Shown here: positions 18,535 to 27,033 of the stretch, one piece after another | Layout of the letters: every line of letters starts with the position of its first letter | Numbering within the stretch: the first letter of the stretch is position 1 | Assembly: GCA_902826685.1 (NCBI GenBank) | Contig: CADEFT010000039.1 | Coordinates: 1 to 62,835 of the forward strand | Origin: an uncultured Acidobacteriota bacterium | Lineage (GTDB): Bacteria; Acidobacteriota; Terriglobia; Bryobacterales; Bryobacteraceae | Length of the DNA stretch: 62,835 nucleotides | Direction of reading: 5' to 3' | Made by a program: the position numbers and the translations under genes | Notes under the pieces: generated by a model | Database searches by the model: none | What the model saw: only the letters and a program-made list of their open reading frames with translations | Told to the model about the DNA's origin: nothing

Positions 18535-20931
18535 ATGCGCCTCTCCTGGTGGTTGGATCTCAAACTCGGCTTCCGCCTCTTGATCAAGCGCCCGGGTCTG
18601 GCGCTCGCCGGAGGCGCCGGCATCGCCATTGCCGTCGCCATCTCCGCCGCCGCCTTCAGCCTGATTCACGGCAACTTCCTCGCCCTATCGCTGCCGCTTC
18701 CAGATGGCGGCCGCCTTGTCTCCCTCGAACTCTGGGACTCGTCCACCGCCAAGCCGGAGCTGCGCACCCTGTACGATTTCCATCTCTGGCGGGACGGACT
18801 GCAATCGATTCAGGAACTCAGCGCCTTCCGCGATATCACGCCCAATCTGATTGAGCCGGGCGCTCAGCCGGAAAGCGTCCGCGTGGGAGCGGTCAGCGCC
18901 TCCGCCTTCCGGCTGGCGCGCGTCTCCCCGCTCCTCGGCCGCTATCTCCTGGACGCCGATGAGCGCGAGGGTGCGCCGCCGGTGGTGGTTATCGCCGAAA
19001 GTGTGTGGCGCCATCGCTTCGCCGCCGATCCCGCCATTCTCGGCCGCCTGCTTCAATTCGGATCCACCCGGCACACGGTCGTCGGCGTCATGCCCGAAGG
19101 CTTCGGCTTCCCGGTCAATCACCGCTTCTGGGTGCCCCTGCGCCTTGGCTTGCCGCCGTCCGAGCCTCTGACCGGGCCCGGTCTTCGAGTCTTCGGCCGC
19201 CTCGCGCCTCAGGCCACGCTCGCCACCGCGCAAGCCGAACTGACCGCCGCCGGCCAGCGGACGGCGCTCGCGTTTCCGAAAAGCTACGTCTCCCTGCGGC
19301 CCCTGATCATGCCCTACGCGTATCCCTTCCTTGGCCTCCATGGAACCAAGGATTGGGTGGGCCTGGTCGCGCTGCAAGGTCTTTTTATCTCGCTGCTCGT
19401 CCTGGTGTGCTTGAACGTTGCCATCCTCGTCTACACGCGCACGGCCACGCGTCAGGCCGAGATCGCCCTGCGCACCGCGCTGGGGGCCAGCCGCTCCCGC
19501 ATCGTGGCTCAACTCTTCTTCGAAGCATTGGCCCTGTCGGCCGTGGCGGCCCTCGGCGGACTCAGCCTCGCCGCGCTCGCTCTTCGCCAGATCGCCGCCG
19601 CCGTCTCGCCGCTGGCTCTCGAACTGCCGTTCTGGATGACGTTCCAGCTCTCGCCCGAGTCCATTCTCTATACCGCCGGGCTCAGCGTGCTGGCCGCGGC
19701 CATCGTGGGCATTCTGCCCGCCCTGCAGGCTACCCGGCGCGATCTGCAGCCCGGCTTTCGAATGGGCGCCAGCGGAGCGCTGCGCCTTGGCACCACCTGG
19801 ACCCTCCTCATCGTCGCCCAGGTCGGTTTCGCCGTTGCCTTCCTGCCTCCGGCCGTCTCAGCCGCCTGGCGGGACGCACAAAACAGCCTGGCGGGACCGG
19901 GCTTCGCCGCCGGCGAGTTTCTGGTCGCGCAACTGGGCACCGATGCCGGCGCCTCCGCCTTCGCCGCCCGTCAGACCGAGTTGATACACCGCCTCAAGGC
20001 CGACGCCCGCGTATCGGACGTCACCTTCGCCATGGTTCTGCCAGGCGATGAGCGCGGCGTTCGCATCGAGATCGACGGCCCGGAAATCCAGAACCATGAA
20101 GCCCGGTCCAATCGCGTGGACCCCGATTTCTTCCGTGTCTTCGATGTGCCCGTCCTCGCCGGCCGCTCCTTCCAGCCGGGCGACCTGTCGGTCTCCGAGG
20201 GCGGCCCCATCCTCGTCAACCTGCCGCTGGCGCAACGGATTTTCGGCGGCAACGCTCTGGGCCGGCGCATCCGCTATCCCTCGGGCCCCTGGCATGAAAT
20301 TGCCGGTGTCGTCGCCGATTTCCCCAAGGGTGTAAGTCCCGGCATGCGCGACACCTCCCTGAAGATCTACCACCCCGCCGCACCGGGACAAGTCCTGCCG
20401 GCCGCCCTCGCCATTCGTCTGCCAGGCCTCGATCCGGTGAGCTTCACCCAAAGCCTGAGAAAGATCTCCGCCGCTGTCGATCCCGACCTGCATTTGCGCG
20501 ACATCCGCGGCATGGAAGAAGCTTTGCGGCGCGAACAGTGGATCAGCCGCCTGGAGACGGCGTTCTTCGCCGCCGTAACCCTTAGCGTTCTGATCGTTTC
20601 CTCGGCGGGCATTTACTCCCTCATGTCGTTTACCGTCTCGCAGCGGCGCAAAGAGATCGGCATCCGCATGGCGCTGGGCGCGGGACGCCAAAGCATCCTC
20701 GCCGGCATCTTCTCGCGCGCGCTCGCGCAACTCACGGCCGGAGTCGTCCTGGGGGCGGCCTTTGGAGCCAGTCTCGATCGGGCCTCGGGCGGCGAGCTCA
20801 TGCAGGGCACGGGCGCCATCGTGATCCCCGCCGTCATCGTGGCGCTCATGGCCGTCGGTTTTCTGGCGGCGCTCGGTCCGGCGCGGCGCAGCCTGCGCAT
20901 CGCCCCTCTCGACGCGTTGAGGGAAGAGTAA
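18535..20931 (+). CDS. ADOP-type duplicated ABC permease (MacB/FtsX-like), no ATPase
   Basis: A 798-residue inner-membrane protein with two MacB_PCD/FtsX modules in tandem. The first helix is at about residues 20-45; the first FtsX block (about 275-440) holds RQAEIALRTALGASRSRIVAQLFFEALALS, and the second (about 690-795) holds QRRKEIGIRMALGAGRQSILAGIF, the FtsX signature repeated. Large periplasmic domains lie between. This arrangement is the Acidobacterial duplicated orphan permease type: no ATP-binding subunit is adjacent, and the substrate is unknown. It starts 43 nt after one CpaE-like gene and ends 55 nt before its paralogue, an unusual setting. Confidence 0.88.
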   Translation: MRLSWWLDLKLGFRLLIKRPGLALAGGAGIAIAVAISAAAFSLIHGNFLALSLPLPDGGRLVSLELWDSSTAKPELRTLYDFHLWRDGLQSIQELSAFRDITPNLIEPGAQPESVRVGAVSASAFRLARVSPLLGRYLLDADEREGAPPVVVIAESVWRHRFAADPAILGRLLQFGSTRHTVVGVMPEGFGFPVNHRFWVPLRLGLPPSEPLTGPGLRVFGRLAPQATLATAQAELTAAGQRTALAFPKSYVSLRPLIMPYAYPFLGLHGTKDWVGLVALQGLFISLLVLVCLNVAILVYTRTATRQAEIALRTALGASRSRIVAQLFFEALALSAVAALGGLSLAALALRQIAAAVSPLALELPFWMTFQLSPESILYTAGLSVLAAAIVGILPALQATRRDLQPGFRMGASGALRLGTTWTLLIVAQVGFAVAFLPPAVSAAWRDAQNSLAGPGFAAGEFLVAQLGTDAGASAFAARQTELIHRLKADARVSDVTFAMVLPGDERGVRIEIDGPEIQNHEARSNRVDPDFFRVFDVPVLAGRSFQPGDLSVSEGGPILVNLPLAQRIFGGNALGRRIRYPSGPWHEIAGVVADFPKGVSPGMRDTSLKIYHPAAPGQVLPAALAIRLPGLDPVSFTQSLRKISAAVDPDLHLRDIRGMEEALRREQWISRLETAFFAAVTLSVLIVSSAGIYSLMSFTVSQRRKEIGIRMALGAGRQSILAGIFSRALAQLTAGVVLGAAFGASLDRASGGELMQGTGAIVIPAVIVALMAVGFLAALGPARRSLRIAPLDALREE

Positions 20932-20986
20932 CCGCGTTCATATTCCGGCCATACCTCCCGATAAGGAACGAGAGAATGGACCACGG

Positions 20987-22135
20987 ATGTTCGGCGCCCT
21001 CCTGATCGGCAGCTCTCCGGAACGCAGCCGCGTCATCAAGAACGCGGCGGTCGAAGCCCAACGCGTTCTCCCTCTGCGCACCCTCGAGTCCTATCCGGCC
21101 GACTCCCAACTGGTTCACCTGCTGAACGCCATCGATCCCGATCTGATCCTGCTGGACACCTCCAATCTCGATATCGCCCGCGGCTACGCCACTCTGCTTT
21201 CGCGCCACGGTGGGAAATCGGCTCTCATCGGCTTCGGCGATCCCGCCGCTCTTCGTGGCGACCCGCTTTTCCCTTTCGCCGTTTCCTATCCGCCGGAGAC
21301 CGCCGGTGTCGCGCGTGCCGTCGATGCCGCCATGCACAGCAAGTGCGGACAGACCGAGCGCTCGCTGATTAGTTTCCTTCCCGCCAAGGCGGGCAGCGGC
21401 GCTTCCACGGTGGCCTTCAACACCGCCGCCGCTCTTGCGGCCATCAACCGGCGCGTATTGCTCATCGAGACCGATCTGCGCTCCGGCGTGCTCGCCACCA
21501 TGGCCGGCGCCGAACCGCAATACTCCATCGCGGCCCTTCTGCGCGCCTCCGCCGAACTGGATCGCTTCCGCGTCGAAAACGCCGTCACCCGCCGCCATGG
21601 CATCGACATGTTGCTGATGGGCCGCACCGCCTGCCTGGTATCGAACGGACGCCTGCCGGAATGGGACGACTATTACCACCTGCTTGAGATCGTGAAATCG
21701 CGATACGACCATATCCTGGTCGATCTCCCGGAATCGGTGAACCCCGCCACCCGCGAGTTGGTCCAGCGCAGCAGCGCCGTCCACATCGTCGCCACTCCCG
21801 AACTGCTCGCCATCGAACTGGCCGCCCGCCGCATGAAGGAACTGGCCGATTGGAAGATTCCCGCCGCACGTGTGTCTCTCCTGCTCAATCGCTGGACGCG
21901 TTCGGAACTAAGCTCGGAAGAGGCCGAGCGCGCCACCGGCTGCCGCGTCGGCCAAACGATTCCCAACGACTATGTGGCTCATCGCCGCGCGCTCTCGAAT
22001 GGAGCCCCGGTCGCCGCCGGCGGCGCCGCCGGTCGAGCCTATCGCCAGTTCGCCTCCCGTATCCCGGGCCCGGCCGCCGAGGCCGCCTCGGCCGAAGCAC
22101 CCGCGCTACTGCGCTGGCTGTTCACGTCGAAGTGA
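20987..22135 (+). CDS. CpaE/TadZ-like ParA-superfamily ATPase, paralogue
   Basis: A 382-residue paralogue of the protein encoded at 17292-18491, alike along its whole length: N-terminal pseudo-receiver (FGALLIGSSPERSRVIKNAA, DPDLILLDTSN), deviant P-loop AKAGSGAST at about 133-141, LLIETDLRSG, RYDHILVDLPES, then VSLLLNRW and VGQTIPNDY, all with direct equivalents in the other copy. The pair probably arose by duplication; the permease gene lies between them. Like the first copy it keeps the signature Lys but lacks the canonical Walker A Lys. With a paralogue present a heterodimer is possible (inference). Confidence 0.88.
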   Translation: MFGALLIGSSPERSRVIKNAAVEAQRVLPLRTLESYPADSQLVHLLNAIDPDLILLDTSNLDIARGYATLLSRHGGKSALIGFGDPAALRGDPLFPFAVSYPPETAGVARAVDAAMHSKCGQTERSLISFLPAKAGSGASTVAFNTAAALAAINRRVLLIETDLRSGVLATMAGAEPQYSIAALLRASAELDRFRVENAVTRRHGIDMLLMGRTACLVSNGRLPEWDDYYHLLEIVKSRYDHILVDLPESVNPATRELVQRSSAVHIVATPELLAIELAARRMKELADWKIPAARVSLLLNRWTRSELSSEEAERATGCRVGQTIPNDYVAHRRALSNGAPVAAGGAAGRAYRQFASRIPGPAAEAASAEAPALLRWLFTSK

Positions 22136-22177
22136 CCGTCGCGGCCGGCCACATCGGAACCTCCGGTATGATGGGAC

Positions 22178-23185
22178 TTGAGCCTCACAATCCAACCGGA
22201 GGTGCGCGGTGGCGCTACCTGGCGCCTCTGGCTCGGTCCGCTGGCCGTTTACGCACTTTCGATCGCCTGCCTGGTCTGGGTCTACCGCGACTTCGATTGG
22301 GACAGCCAGATGCCCCGCATCAAACAGATGCACTGGTTCTGGATTCTGCTCGCCTTCACCTGCGACATCCTCGTCTACATCACCCAGGCCTGGCGCTGGA
22401 ATCTTCTGCTCGAACCCATCGCCCGCATTCCCAAATGGCGCACCGTGCAGGCCATCTACATCGGTCTGCTCGCCAATGAGCTCCTGCCGCTGCGCAGCGG
22501 CGAAGCCATCCGCTGTTACCTGCAATCCCACTGGAGCGGCATCTCGTTCCCCGTCGTCATATCGAGCGCGCTGATCGAGCGTCTGTTTGACGGCGTCTGG
22601 CTCATGCTCGGCTTCTTCGCCACCACGTTCTTTCTGAAGCTGCCCGGCCAGTTGAAGTACGGCGCCGGTGTGCTCGCCCTGCTGGTGCTGGCGCTATTGT
22701 GTCTGCTCGCCTTCGCCGTGCACCGTAAAGACGAAGCGCGCGGATTGCTGGTGCGGAACCGATGGCTCGCTCCGCTTCAGCATCTGATCCACGGTCTGCA
22801 CGTGATGGGGCTCTCGCGGTCTTTCTGGAAGGCGGCCGGCGTCAGCCTGCTCTATCTCGCCATACAGGTGCTGCCCATTTACGCCATCATTCGCGGCTAC
22901 GGCCTGACGCTTTCGCTCGGCCATGCCGCCATCGTTTTGCTGGTGCTGCGGCTTGGAACCGTCATCCCCGGCCCGCCGGGCAACATCGGCCTGTTCAACG
23001 CCTTCGCGGTTCTGGCGCTTACGCTGCTCGGCGTCGAACGCCAGACGGCGGTCGGACTTTCGGGCGTCATGTTCTTTGCCATCACGGTGCCGCTGATGAT
23101 GGCGGGCTTCGTCGCCCTGCTGCTGGCGGGATTCAACATCCGCGATCTGCAGCGCAAGGCCCGCACGCGCTTTGAAGCGGCCTAA
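22178..23185 (+). CDS. Lysylphosphatidylglycerol synthase TM-region/UPF0104 family membrane protein
   Basis: A polytopic inner-membrane protein of about 335 residues with seven to eight hydrophobic segments. The motif ELLPLRSGEAIRCYLQ and the later PGPPGNIGLFNAFAVLAL are typical of the UPF0104/AglD2-MprF flippase-like family, members of which move lipids or lipid-linked sugars across the membrane. There is no synthase domain, so it is not an MprF. The start is uncertain: TTG at 22178 fits the frame, with GTG 22202 as an alternative. Its stop overlaps the convergent ribA gene by 4 nt. Confidence 0.82.
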   Translation: MSLTIQPEVRGGATWRLWLGPLAVYALSIACLVWVYRDFDWDSQMPRIKQMHWFWILLAFTCDILVYITQAWRWNLLLEPIARIPKWRTVQAIYIGLLANELLPLRSGEAIRCYLQSHWSGISFPVVISSALIERLFDGVWLMLGFFATTFFLKLPGQLKYGAGVLALLVLALLCLLAFAVHRKDEARGLLVRNRWLAPLQHLIHGLHVMGLSRSFWKAAGVSLLYLAIQVLPIYAIIRGYGLTLSLGHAAIVLLVLRLGTVIPGPPGNIGLFNAFAVLALTLLGVERQTAVGLSGVMFFAITVPLMMAGFVALLLAGFNIRDLQRKARTRFEAA

Positions 23186-23802
23186 TACCCTTCGAGCAGG
23201 TGCCCCATCTTTTCTTTCTTCGTCCGCAAATAATCTTCGGTCGTCTCCACCGGCGCCGCCACGCAGGGAACCCGTTCGATCACGCGCACCCCGGAATTCT
23301 CCAGCGCCTGAATCTTGCCGGGATTGTTCGATAGCAGCCGCACCTGCTTCACACCCAGATCGCCCAGAATGCCGCCCATCAGTTCGTAGTTGCGCAGGTC
23401 GGCGTCAAAGCCCAGTTGCTCGTTGGCCTCCACCGTATCGGCGCCCCGATCCTGCAGCGCATACGCCCTCAGCTTGTTCATCAACCCGATACCGCGGCCT
23501 TCCTGCATTTCATAAAGCAGCACGCCGCGCCCTTCCCGCCCGATCATCTGCAGCGCCAACTCCAGTTGCGCCCGGCAGTCGCAGCGCAGGCTGTGGAAGA
23601 CGTCTCCGGTCAGGCATTGCGAATGGATCCGCACCAGCGGCGCCGGCCCCGCCGCCGGATCGCCCATCACCAGCACGGCCGCCTCTTCCACCTTGCCCCC
23701 ATCGGCATGGCCGCGGTAACCGAAAATTCGAAACCGGCCGAACCGGGTGGGAAAGCCGGCTTCCGCAACGCGTTCCAGGCGAAATGTGTTCAATGAATTC
23801 AC
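23182..23802 (-). CDS. ribA: GTP cyclohydrolase II
   Basis: First enzyme of riboflavin synthesis; opens and cleaves GTP to the diaminopyrimidine phosphate, formate and pyrophosphate. The 206-residue product carries the zinc motif as CLTGDVFHSLRCDC, the GTP-binding RIHSQ before it, the catalytic LYEMQEGRGIGLMNK region, and RLLSNNPGKIQAL near the C-terminus. I chose GTG 23802 (MNSLNTFRLERV), since the frame further upstream has no family similarity and overlaps the divergent kinase gene. There is no ribB (DHBP synthase) fusion. Confidence 0.92.
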   Translation of the reverse strand: MNSLNTFRLERVAEAGFPTRFGRFRIFGYRGHADGGKVEEAAVLVMGDPAAGPAPLVRIHSQCLTGDVFHSLRCDCRAQLELALQMIGREGRGVLLYEMQEGRGIGLMNKLRAYALQDRGADTVEANEQLGFDADLRNYELMGGILGDLGVKQVRLLSNNPGKIQALENSGVRVIERVPCVAAPVETTEDYLRTKKEKMGHLLEGY

Positions 23803-23866
23803 CGCGGGCGAGGGTTTGACGAGAATCCCCTTTATTATAGTAGGGAGCCGCGCCGGGCCGAAACCG

Positions 23867-25201
23867 ATGGTTCTGGAACAATACCTCCTCATTCTGTTTT
23901 TGAAGCTCGCCGCCGCCGCTTCGCTTGCCAGCATCGTCGCCCGCTTCGGCGTCTTCCAGCGCGTTCTCATGGCCGAGGAGCGCACGGTGGAAAAACGTCT
24001 TTCCATCGCCGCCGGCCTCGGCATCCTCTACAGCGCCGGCGTCACCGCCCGTATCCTCAGCCGAAGCAATTATCAGGCGCTCGACCTTGGCCTCGAAGGC
24101 AGCCTGGTCGCCGGCATCCTCGGCGGCTATGTATGCGGCCTGACCACCGGCATCCTCATCTCCATTCCCGCCATGATGTCCGGCGAAGTCCTCTCCATGC
24201 CCCTGTTTGCCGGAGTCGGCGTGGCCGGCGGCCTGCTCCGCGACCTCGCCCCGGACAAGGAGGACATCTGGAAGTTCTCTCCCTTCCCCGACCTCGGCCT
24301 CTGGCGCTTCATCCGCGAAGTCCGGAACTGGCGGCGCACCGGCTACCACCTCACCCTGTTCGCCATGATTCTTTTCGCCGAATTCCTTCGCATCAGCCTT
24401 TCCCAATCCTTCGGCACCCGCTATCTCTATCACCTCTTTCCGGCCAACCCCGAGCAGCACCCCATGCTGGTGGCGGCGCTGTTCGTCACAACCGTTTTCG
24501 CCGTCGCCCTACCGCTCAAAGTCTGGAACAACACGCGCACCGAGCGGATGCTCGAATCCCAGCGGGCCCTGCTCACCGAAGCGCGATTGCAGGCATTGAC
24601 CAGTCAGATAAATCCGCACTTCCTCTTCAATACCCTCAACTCGGTCTCCTCTCTCATTCGCACCAATCCCGACAAGGCGCGCACCATGGTCTACAAGCTC
24701 TCCCGCATCCTGCGCCGCCTTCTCCAGAAGCAGGAAAGCCTCACGCCACTGCGGGAAGAGCTAGCTTTTATCGATGACTACCTCGCTATCGAACTGGTCC
24801 GTTTCGGCGATAAACTGAAATTTCAGAAAGAGGTGGATCCGCGCTCGCTCGATATGCTGGTTCCCAGCATGTTGCTGCAGCCATTGGTTGAAAACAGCAT
24901 CAAGCACGGGCTCAGCGCGCGCGTCGAAGGCGGCCTCATCCGCATCTTGAGCACCGTCGAACGCGGTATCATTCATCTTGTCGTGGAGGACGACGGCGAC
25001 GGGATCGCCCAAGAGCGTCTGGCGAACCTGTTTGAGCAAGGGATTGGCGTAAGCAACGTGAACGAAAGACTTAAAGTTCTGTACGGTAACGATTTCCGTC
25101 TCTCGGTGATCAGCCAGCCCAAGGGCGGCACGCGCACCGAGATCGAGATTCCCCAGGTGGCCACTCCGGTCGCAGCAATCTCCCACCGACAAATGGCATA
25201 A
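23867..25201 (+). CDS. LytS-type sensor histidine kinase with 5TMR domain
   Basis: A 444-residue membrane sensor. Residues about 1-170 hold several hydrophobic helices with the NGIVAGILGGYVCGLTTGIL-like pattern of the 5TM-5TMR_LYT module; another helix lies near 200 and 240. The kinase region has the H-box QINPHFLFNTLN (phosphoacceptor His), N-box PLVENSIKHGL and G-box VVEDDGDGIA, then GVSNVNERL, all of the HisKA_5/LytS class. Such kinases normally pair with a LytTR-type response regulator; none is adjacent, so it is an orphan here. I chose ATG 23867; the longer frame overlaps ribA. Confidence 0.9.
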   Translation: MVLEQYLLILFLKLAAAASLASIVARFGVFQRVLMAEERTVEKRLSIAAGLGILYSAGVTARILSRSNYQALDLGLEGSLVAGILGGYVCGLTTGILISIPAMMSGEVLSMPLFAGVGVAGGLLRDLAPDKEDIWKFSPFPDLGLWRFIREVRNWRRTGYHLTLFAMILFAEFLRISLSQSFGTRYLYHLFPANPEQHPMLVAALFVTTVFAVALPLKVWNNTRTERMLESQRALLTEARLQALTSQINPHFLFNTLNSVSSLIRTNPDKARTMVYKLSRILRRLLQKQESLTPLREELAFIDDYLAIELVRFGDKLKFQKEVDPRSLDMLVPSMLLQPLVENSIKHGLSARVEGGLIRILSTVERGIIHLVVEDDGDGIAQERLANLFEQGIGVSNVNERLKVLYGNDFRLSVISQPKGGTRTEIEIPQVATPVAAISHRQMA

Positions 25202-25220
25202 TTTTAGAGTTGCAAAAAGC

Positions 25221-25919
25221 ATGCAGACATTGTTGAATCAAAGCGCCCTCAACGGGTCGATGCCCGACCGCCTGCCGGTCACGATTGCCCGGCGAACCCG
25301 GCGGGTCTATGACATCGTGGCGGGCGTCTATCCGCTCTCGACGATGTTCTTCCATTCCAAGGCGCACCGCTACGCTCTTGAGGTGTCCGGTATCCGGGAT
25401 GGAATGCGCGTTCTCGAAGTCGCCACCGGCTCCGGCGAGATGTTCCGGAGACTGGTCCAGCGCAACCGCAGCGGCACCACCGTGGGCCTCGATATTTCGC
25501 CCAACATGGCGGCCAAGACACAGCGCGACGTCTGTAAGGATTTCCCGCACGCCCATGCCCGCTGCCAGGCCGTGGACGCCCGCTTTCTCCCGTTTCGCGA
25601 CGGCTGCTTCGACGCCGTCATGTGCTGCTATCTGCTCGAGTTGCTCAGCCAGGACGACATCCTGCGCACCTTGGGCGAGATGCGCCGCGTGCTCAAGCCG
25701 AAATCCATGCTCACCCTGGTCCTGATCGGCCAGAACACAGACCTGTTCAATAAGGCCTACAAGGCGGCCGGAACGCTGGTGCCCGCTTTCTGGGGCCGCC
25801 AGATCGAGCAGCGTGTGCCGGACTTTCTATCCCGGCACGGCATGAACGTGCAGACCGACCATGTCGTTCGCCAGGGATTCTATCCTTCCCGCATTCTGAC
25901 CGCGCGCAAGCACGTTTAG
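25221..25919 (+). CDS. Class I SAM-dependent methyltransferase (UbiE-like)
   Basis: A 232-residue Rossmann-fold methyltransferase. SAM-binding motif I is VLEVATGSGEMFRRL, motif II is VGLDISPNMAAKTQ, and the motif post II region is VDARFLPFRDGCFDAVMCC. The overall pattern matches UbiE/COQ5-like and Methyltransf_11 proteins; the substrate is unknown and it is not within a quinone operon. The gene begins 20 nt after the kinase stop with little visible ribosome-binding site. Its 3' end overlaps the convergent SDR gene by 4 nt. Confidence 0.85.
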   Translation: MQTLLNQSALNGSMPDRLPVTIARRTRRVYDIVAGVYPLSTMFFHSKAHRYALEVSGIRDGMRVLEVATGSGEMFRRLVQRNRSGTTVGLDISPNMAAKTQRDVCKDFPHAHARCQAVDARFLPFRDGCFDAVMCCYLLELLSQDDILRTLGEMRRVLKPKSMLTLVLIGQNTDLFNKAYKAAGTLVPAFWGRQIEQRVPDFLSRHGMNVQTDHVVRQGFYPSRILTARKHV

Positions 25920-26569
25920 AACGAGGCGGCCACGCGCCGGATCGACGGTACGTCCAGAACCCGCTCGCCGGGATTTTCCACGGCCCACACCAGGGCCTTG
26001 GTCATCTCTTCCTGCCGCAGCAGGCCCAGCCGCAATGCGCCGGCCGATCCCAGCGCTTCGCCAATCCTGTAGAGCGGCACCAGCGCCAGAGGCCAATGCC
26101 TGCCCGGCCCCATCACATACCACGGCCGCAGGATCGAGGCCGTCAATCCCGCCGCCGCGATATGGCGCTCACACTCCCGCCGCACGTCGATGTAGGACTT
26201 CATGACCGGCGCCGGATGCGCGACGCTGATGTAGACGAAGTGTCTCACCCGTGCCGCCCGCGCCGCCGCCACCGATTCCCGCAGCGATACCAGATCGATC
26301 GCCCGGAACTGCTTCTCTTTCCATGGCGCCGGCTTGTTGACGCCTACCAGGTGGATGAACGTATCGGCGGGTTCCACCGCGCCGTGAAACGTCGAGCCCG
26401 CCAGTGGATCGCCGCTCACGCATTGGCATCCCGCCGGCAGCCGGCCTTCGGACCCGGCCCGCGCCAGCGCCCGCACACGATGTCCGCGCTCGAGCAGCCG
26501 CGCGATCAGTTCGCGCCCGACAAAACCCGTGCCGCCGCTGACGAAAATCAATCCGCCGGTGCCCATCAT
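25916..26569 (-). CDS. NAD(P)-binding SDR-family epimerase/reductase
   Basis: A 217-residue extended or atypical SDR protein. The Rossmann motif GGTGFVGRELI lies at residues 13-23, FIHLVGVN at about 70-77, and a FVYISVAHPAP segment at about 110-120 near where the catalytic Ser/Tyr would lie. The YxxxK motif is not clearly present, which fits atypical SDR proteins of the NmrA/NDUFA9-like type that bind nucleotide but may not be full enzymes. No operon partner is obvious. Confidence 0.8.
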   Translation of the reverse strand: MMGTGGLIFVSGGTGFVGRELIARLLERGHRVRALARAGSEGRLPAGCQCVSGDPLAGSTFHGAVEPADTFIHLVGVNKPAPWKEKQFRAIDLVSLRESVAAARAARVRHFVYISVAHPAPVMKSYIDVRRECERHIAAAGLTASILRPWYVMGPGRHWPLALVPLYRIGEALGSAGALRLGLLRQEEMTKALVWAVENPGERVLDVPSIRRVAASF

Positions 26570-26635
26570 GGGATATACGGAATCGCCGCCCCAACGGATG
26601 AGGCCCCCGGCCGCATGCTAACCTATGCGGTGCCC

Positions 26636-27031
26636 ATGGCTGCCAATTCCTCTCAACCCCGCGCCCGGCGCTGGCTGTTGCTGTTCCTCGCTCTTTTCAT
26701 ACTCCTGCCCATCGGCGGCGTCGTCCTTTGGACTTGGGCCGCCCTCAAGTTCGCCTATTCCACCGGGGAACGCAGCGGCTACCTGCAAAAAATTTCGAAT
26801 AAAGGATGGCTCTGCAAGACCTGGGAAGGCGAAATCGCCATGACCGCCCAACCCGGCGTCGCGCCCGAAATCTTCTCGTTCTCGGTGCGCGATGAGCAGG
26901 TGGCCCAGCAACTGCTGAAAGCCGCCGGACAACGTGTGACGCTAGGCTATGAACAGCATCGCGGCCTGCCGACAACTTGTTTCGGCGAGACCCAATACTT
27001 CGCCGTCCGTGTGAATCCGATCCCGCAGTAG
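26636..27031 (+). CDS. Membrane-anchored small protein of unknown function
   Basis: 131 residues with a single N-terminal membrane helix (WLLLFLALFILLPIGGVVLW) followed by an extracytoplasmic domain carrying GERSGYLQKISNKGWLCKTWEGEIAM, FSVRDEQVA and CFGETQYF segments. I recall such proteins as widespread conserved hypotheticals in Proteobacteria, sometimes wrongly labelled '6-phosphogluconate dehydrogenase'. Two cysteines (WLCKTWEG and TCFGET) could pair. ATG 26636 is chosen; in-frame ATGs at 26615 and 26625-adjacent frames make the start slightly uncertain. Confidence 0.7.
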   Translation: MAANSSQPRARRWLLLFLALFILLPIGGVVLWTWAALKFAYSTGERSGYLQKISNKGWLCKTWEGEIAMTAQPGVAPEIFSFSVRDEQVAQQLLKAAGQRVTLGYEQHRGLPTTCFGETQYFAVRVNPIPQ

Positions 27032-27033
27032 CG

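Noticed and set aside
17292..22135. A Tad/Flp pilus locus
   Set aside because: Only the CpaE/TadZ-like ATPases are present; no secretin, TadA ATPase, TadB/C or pilin.
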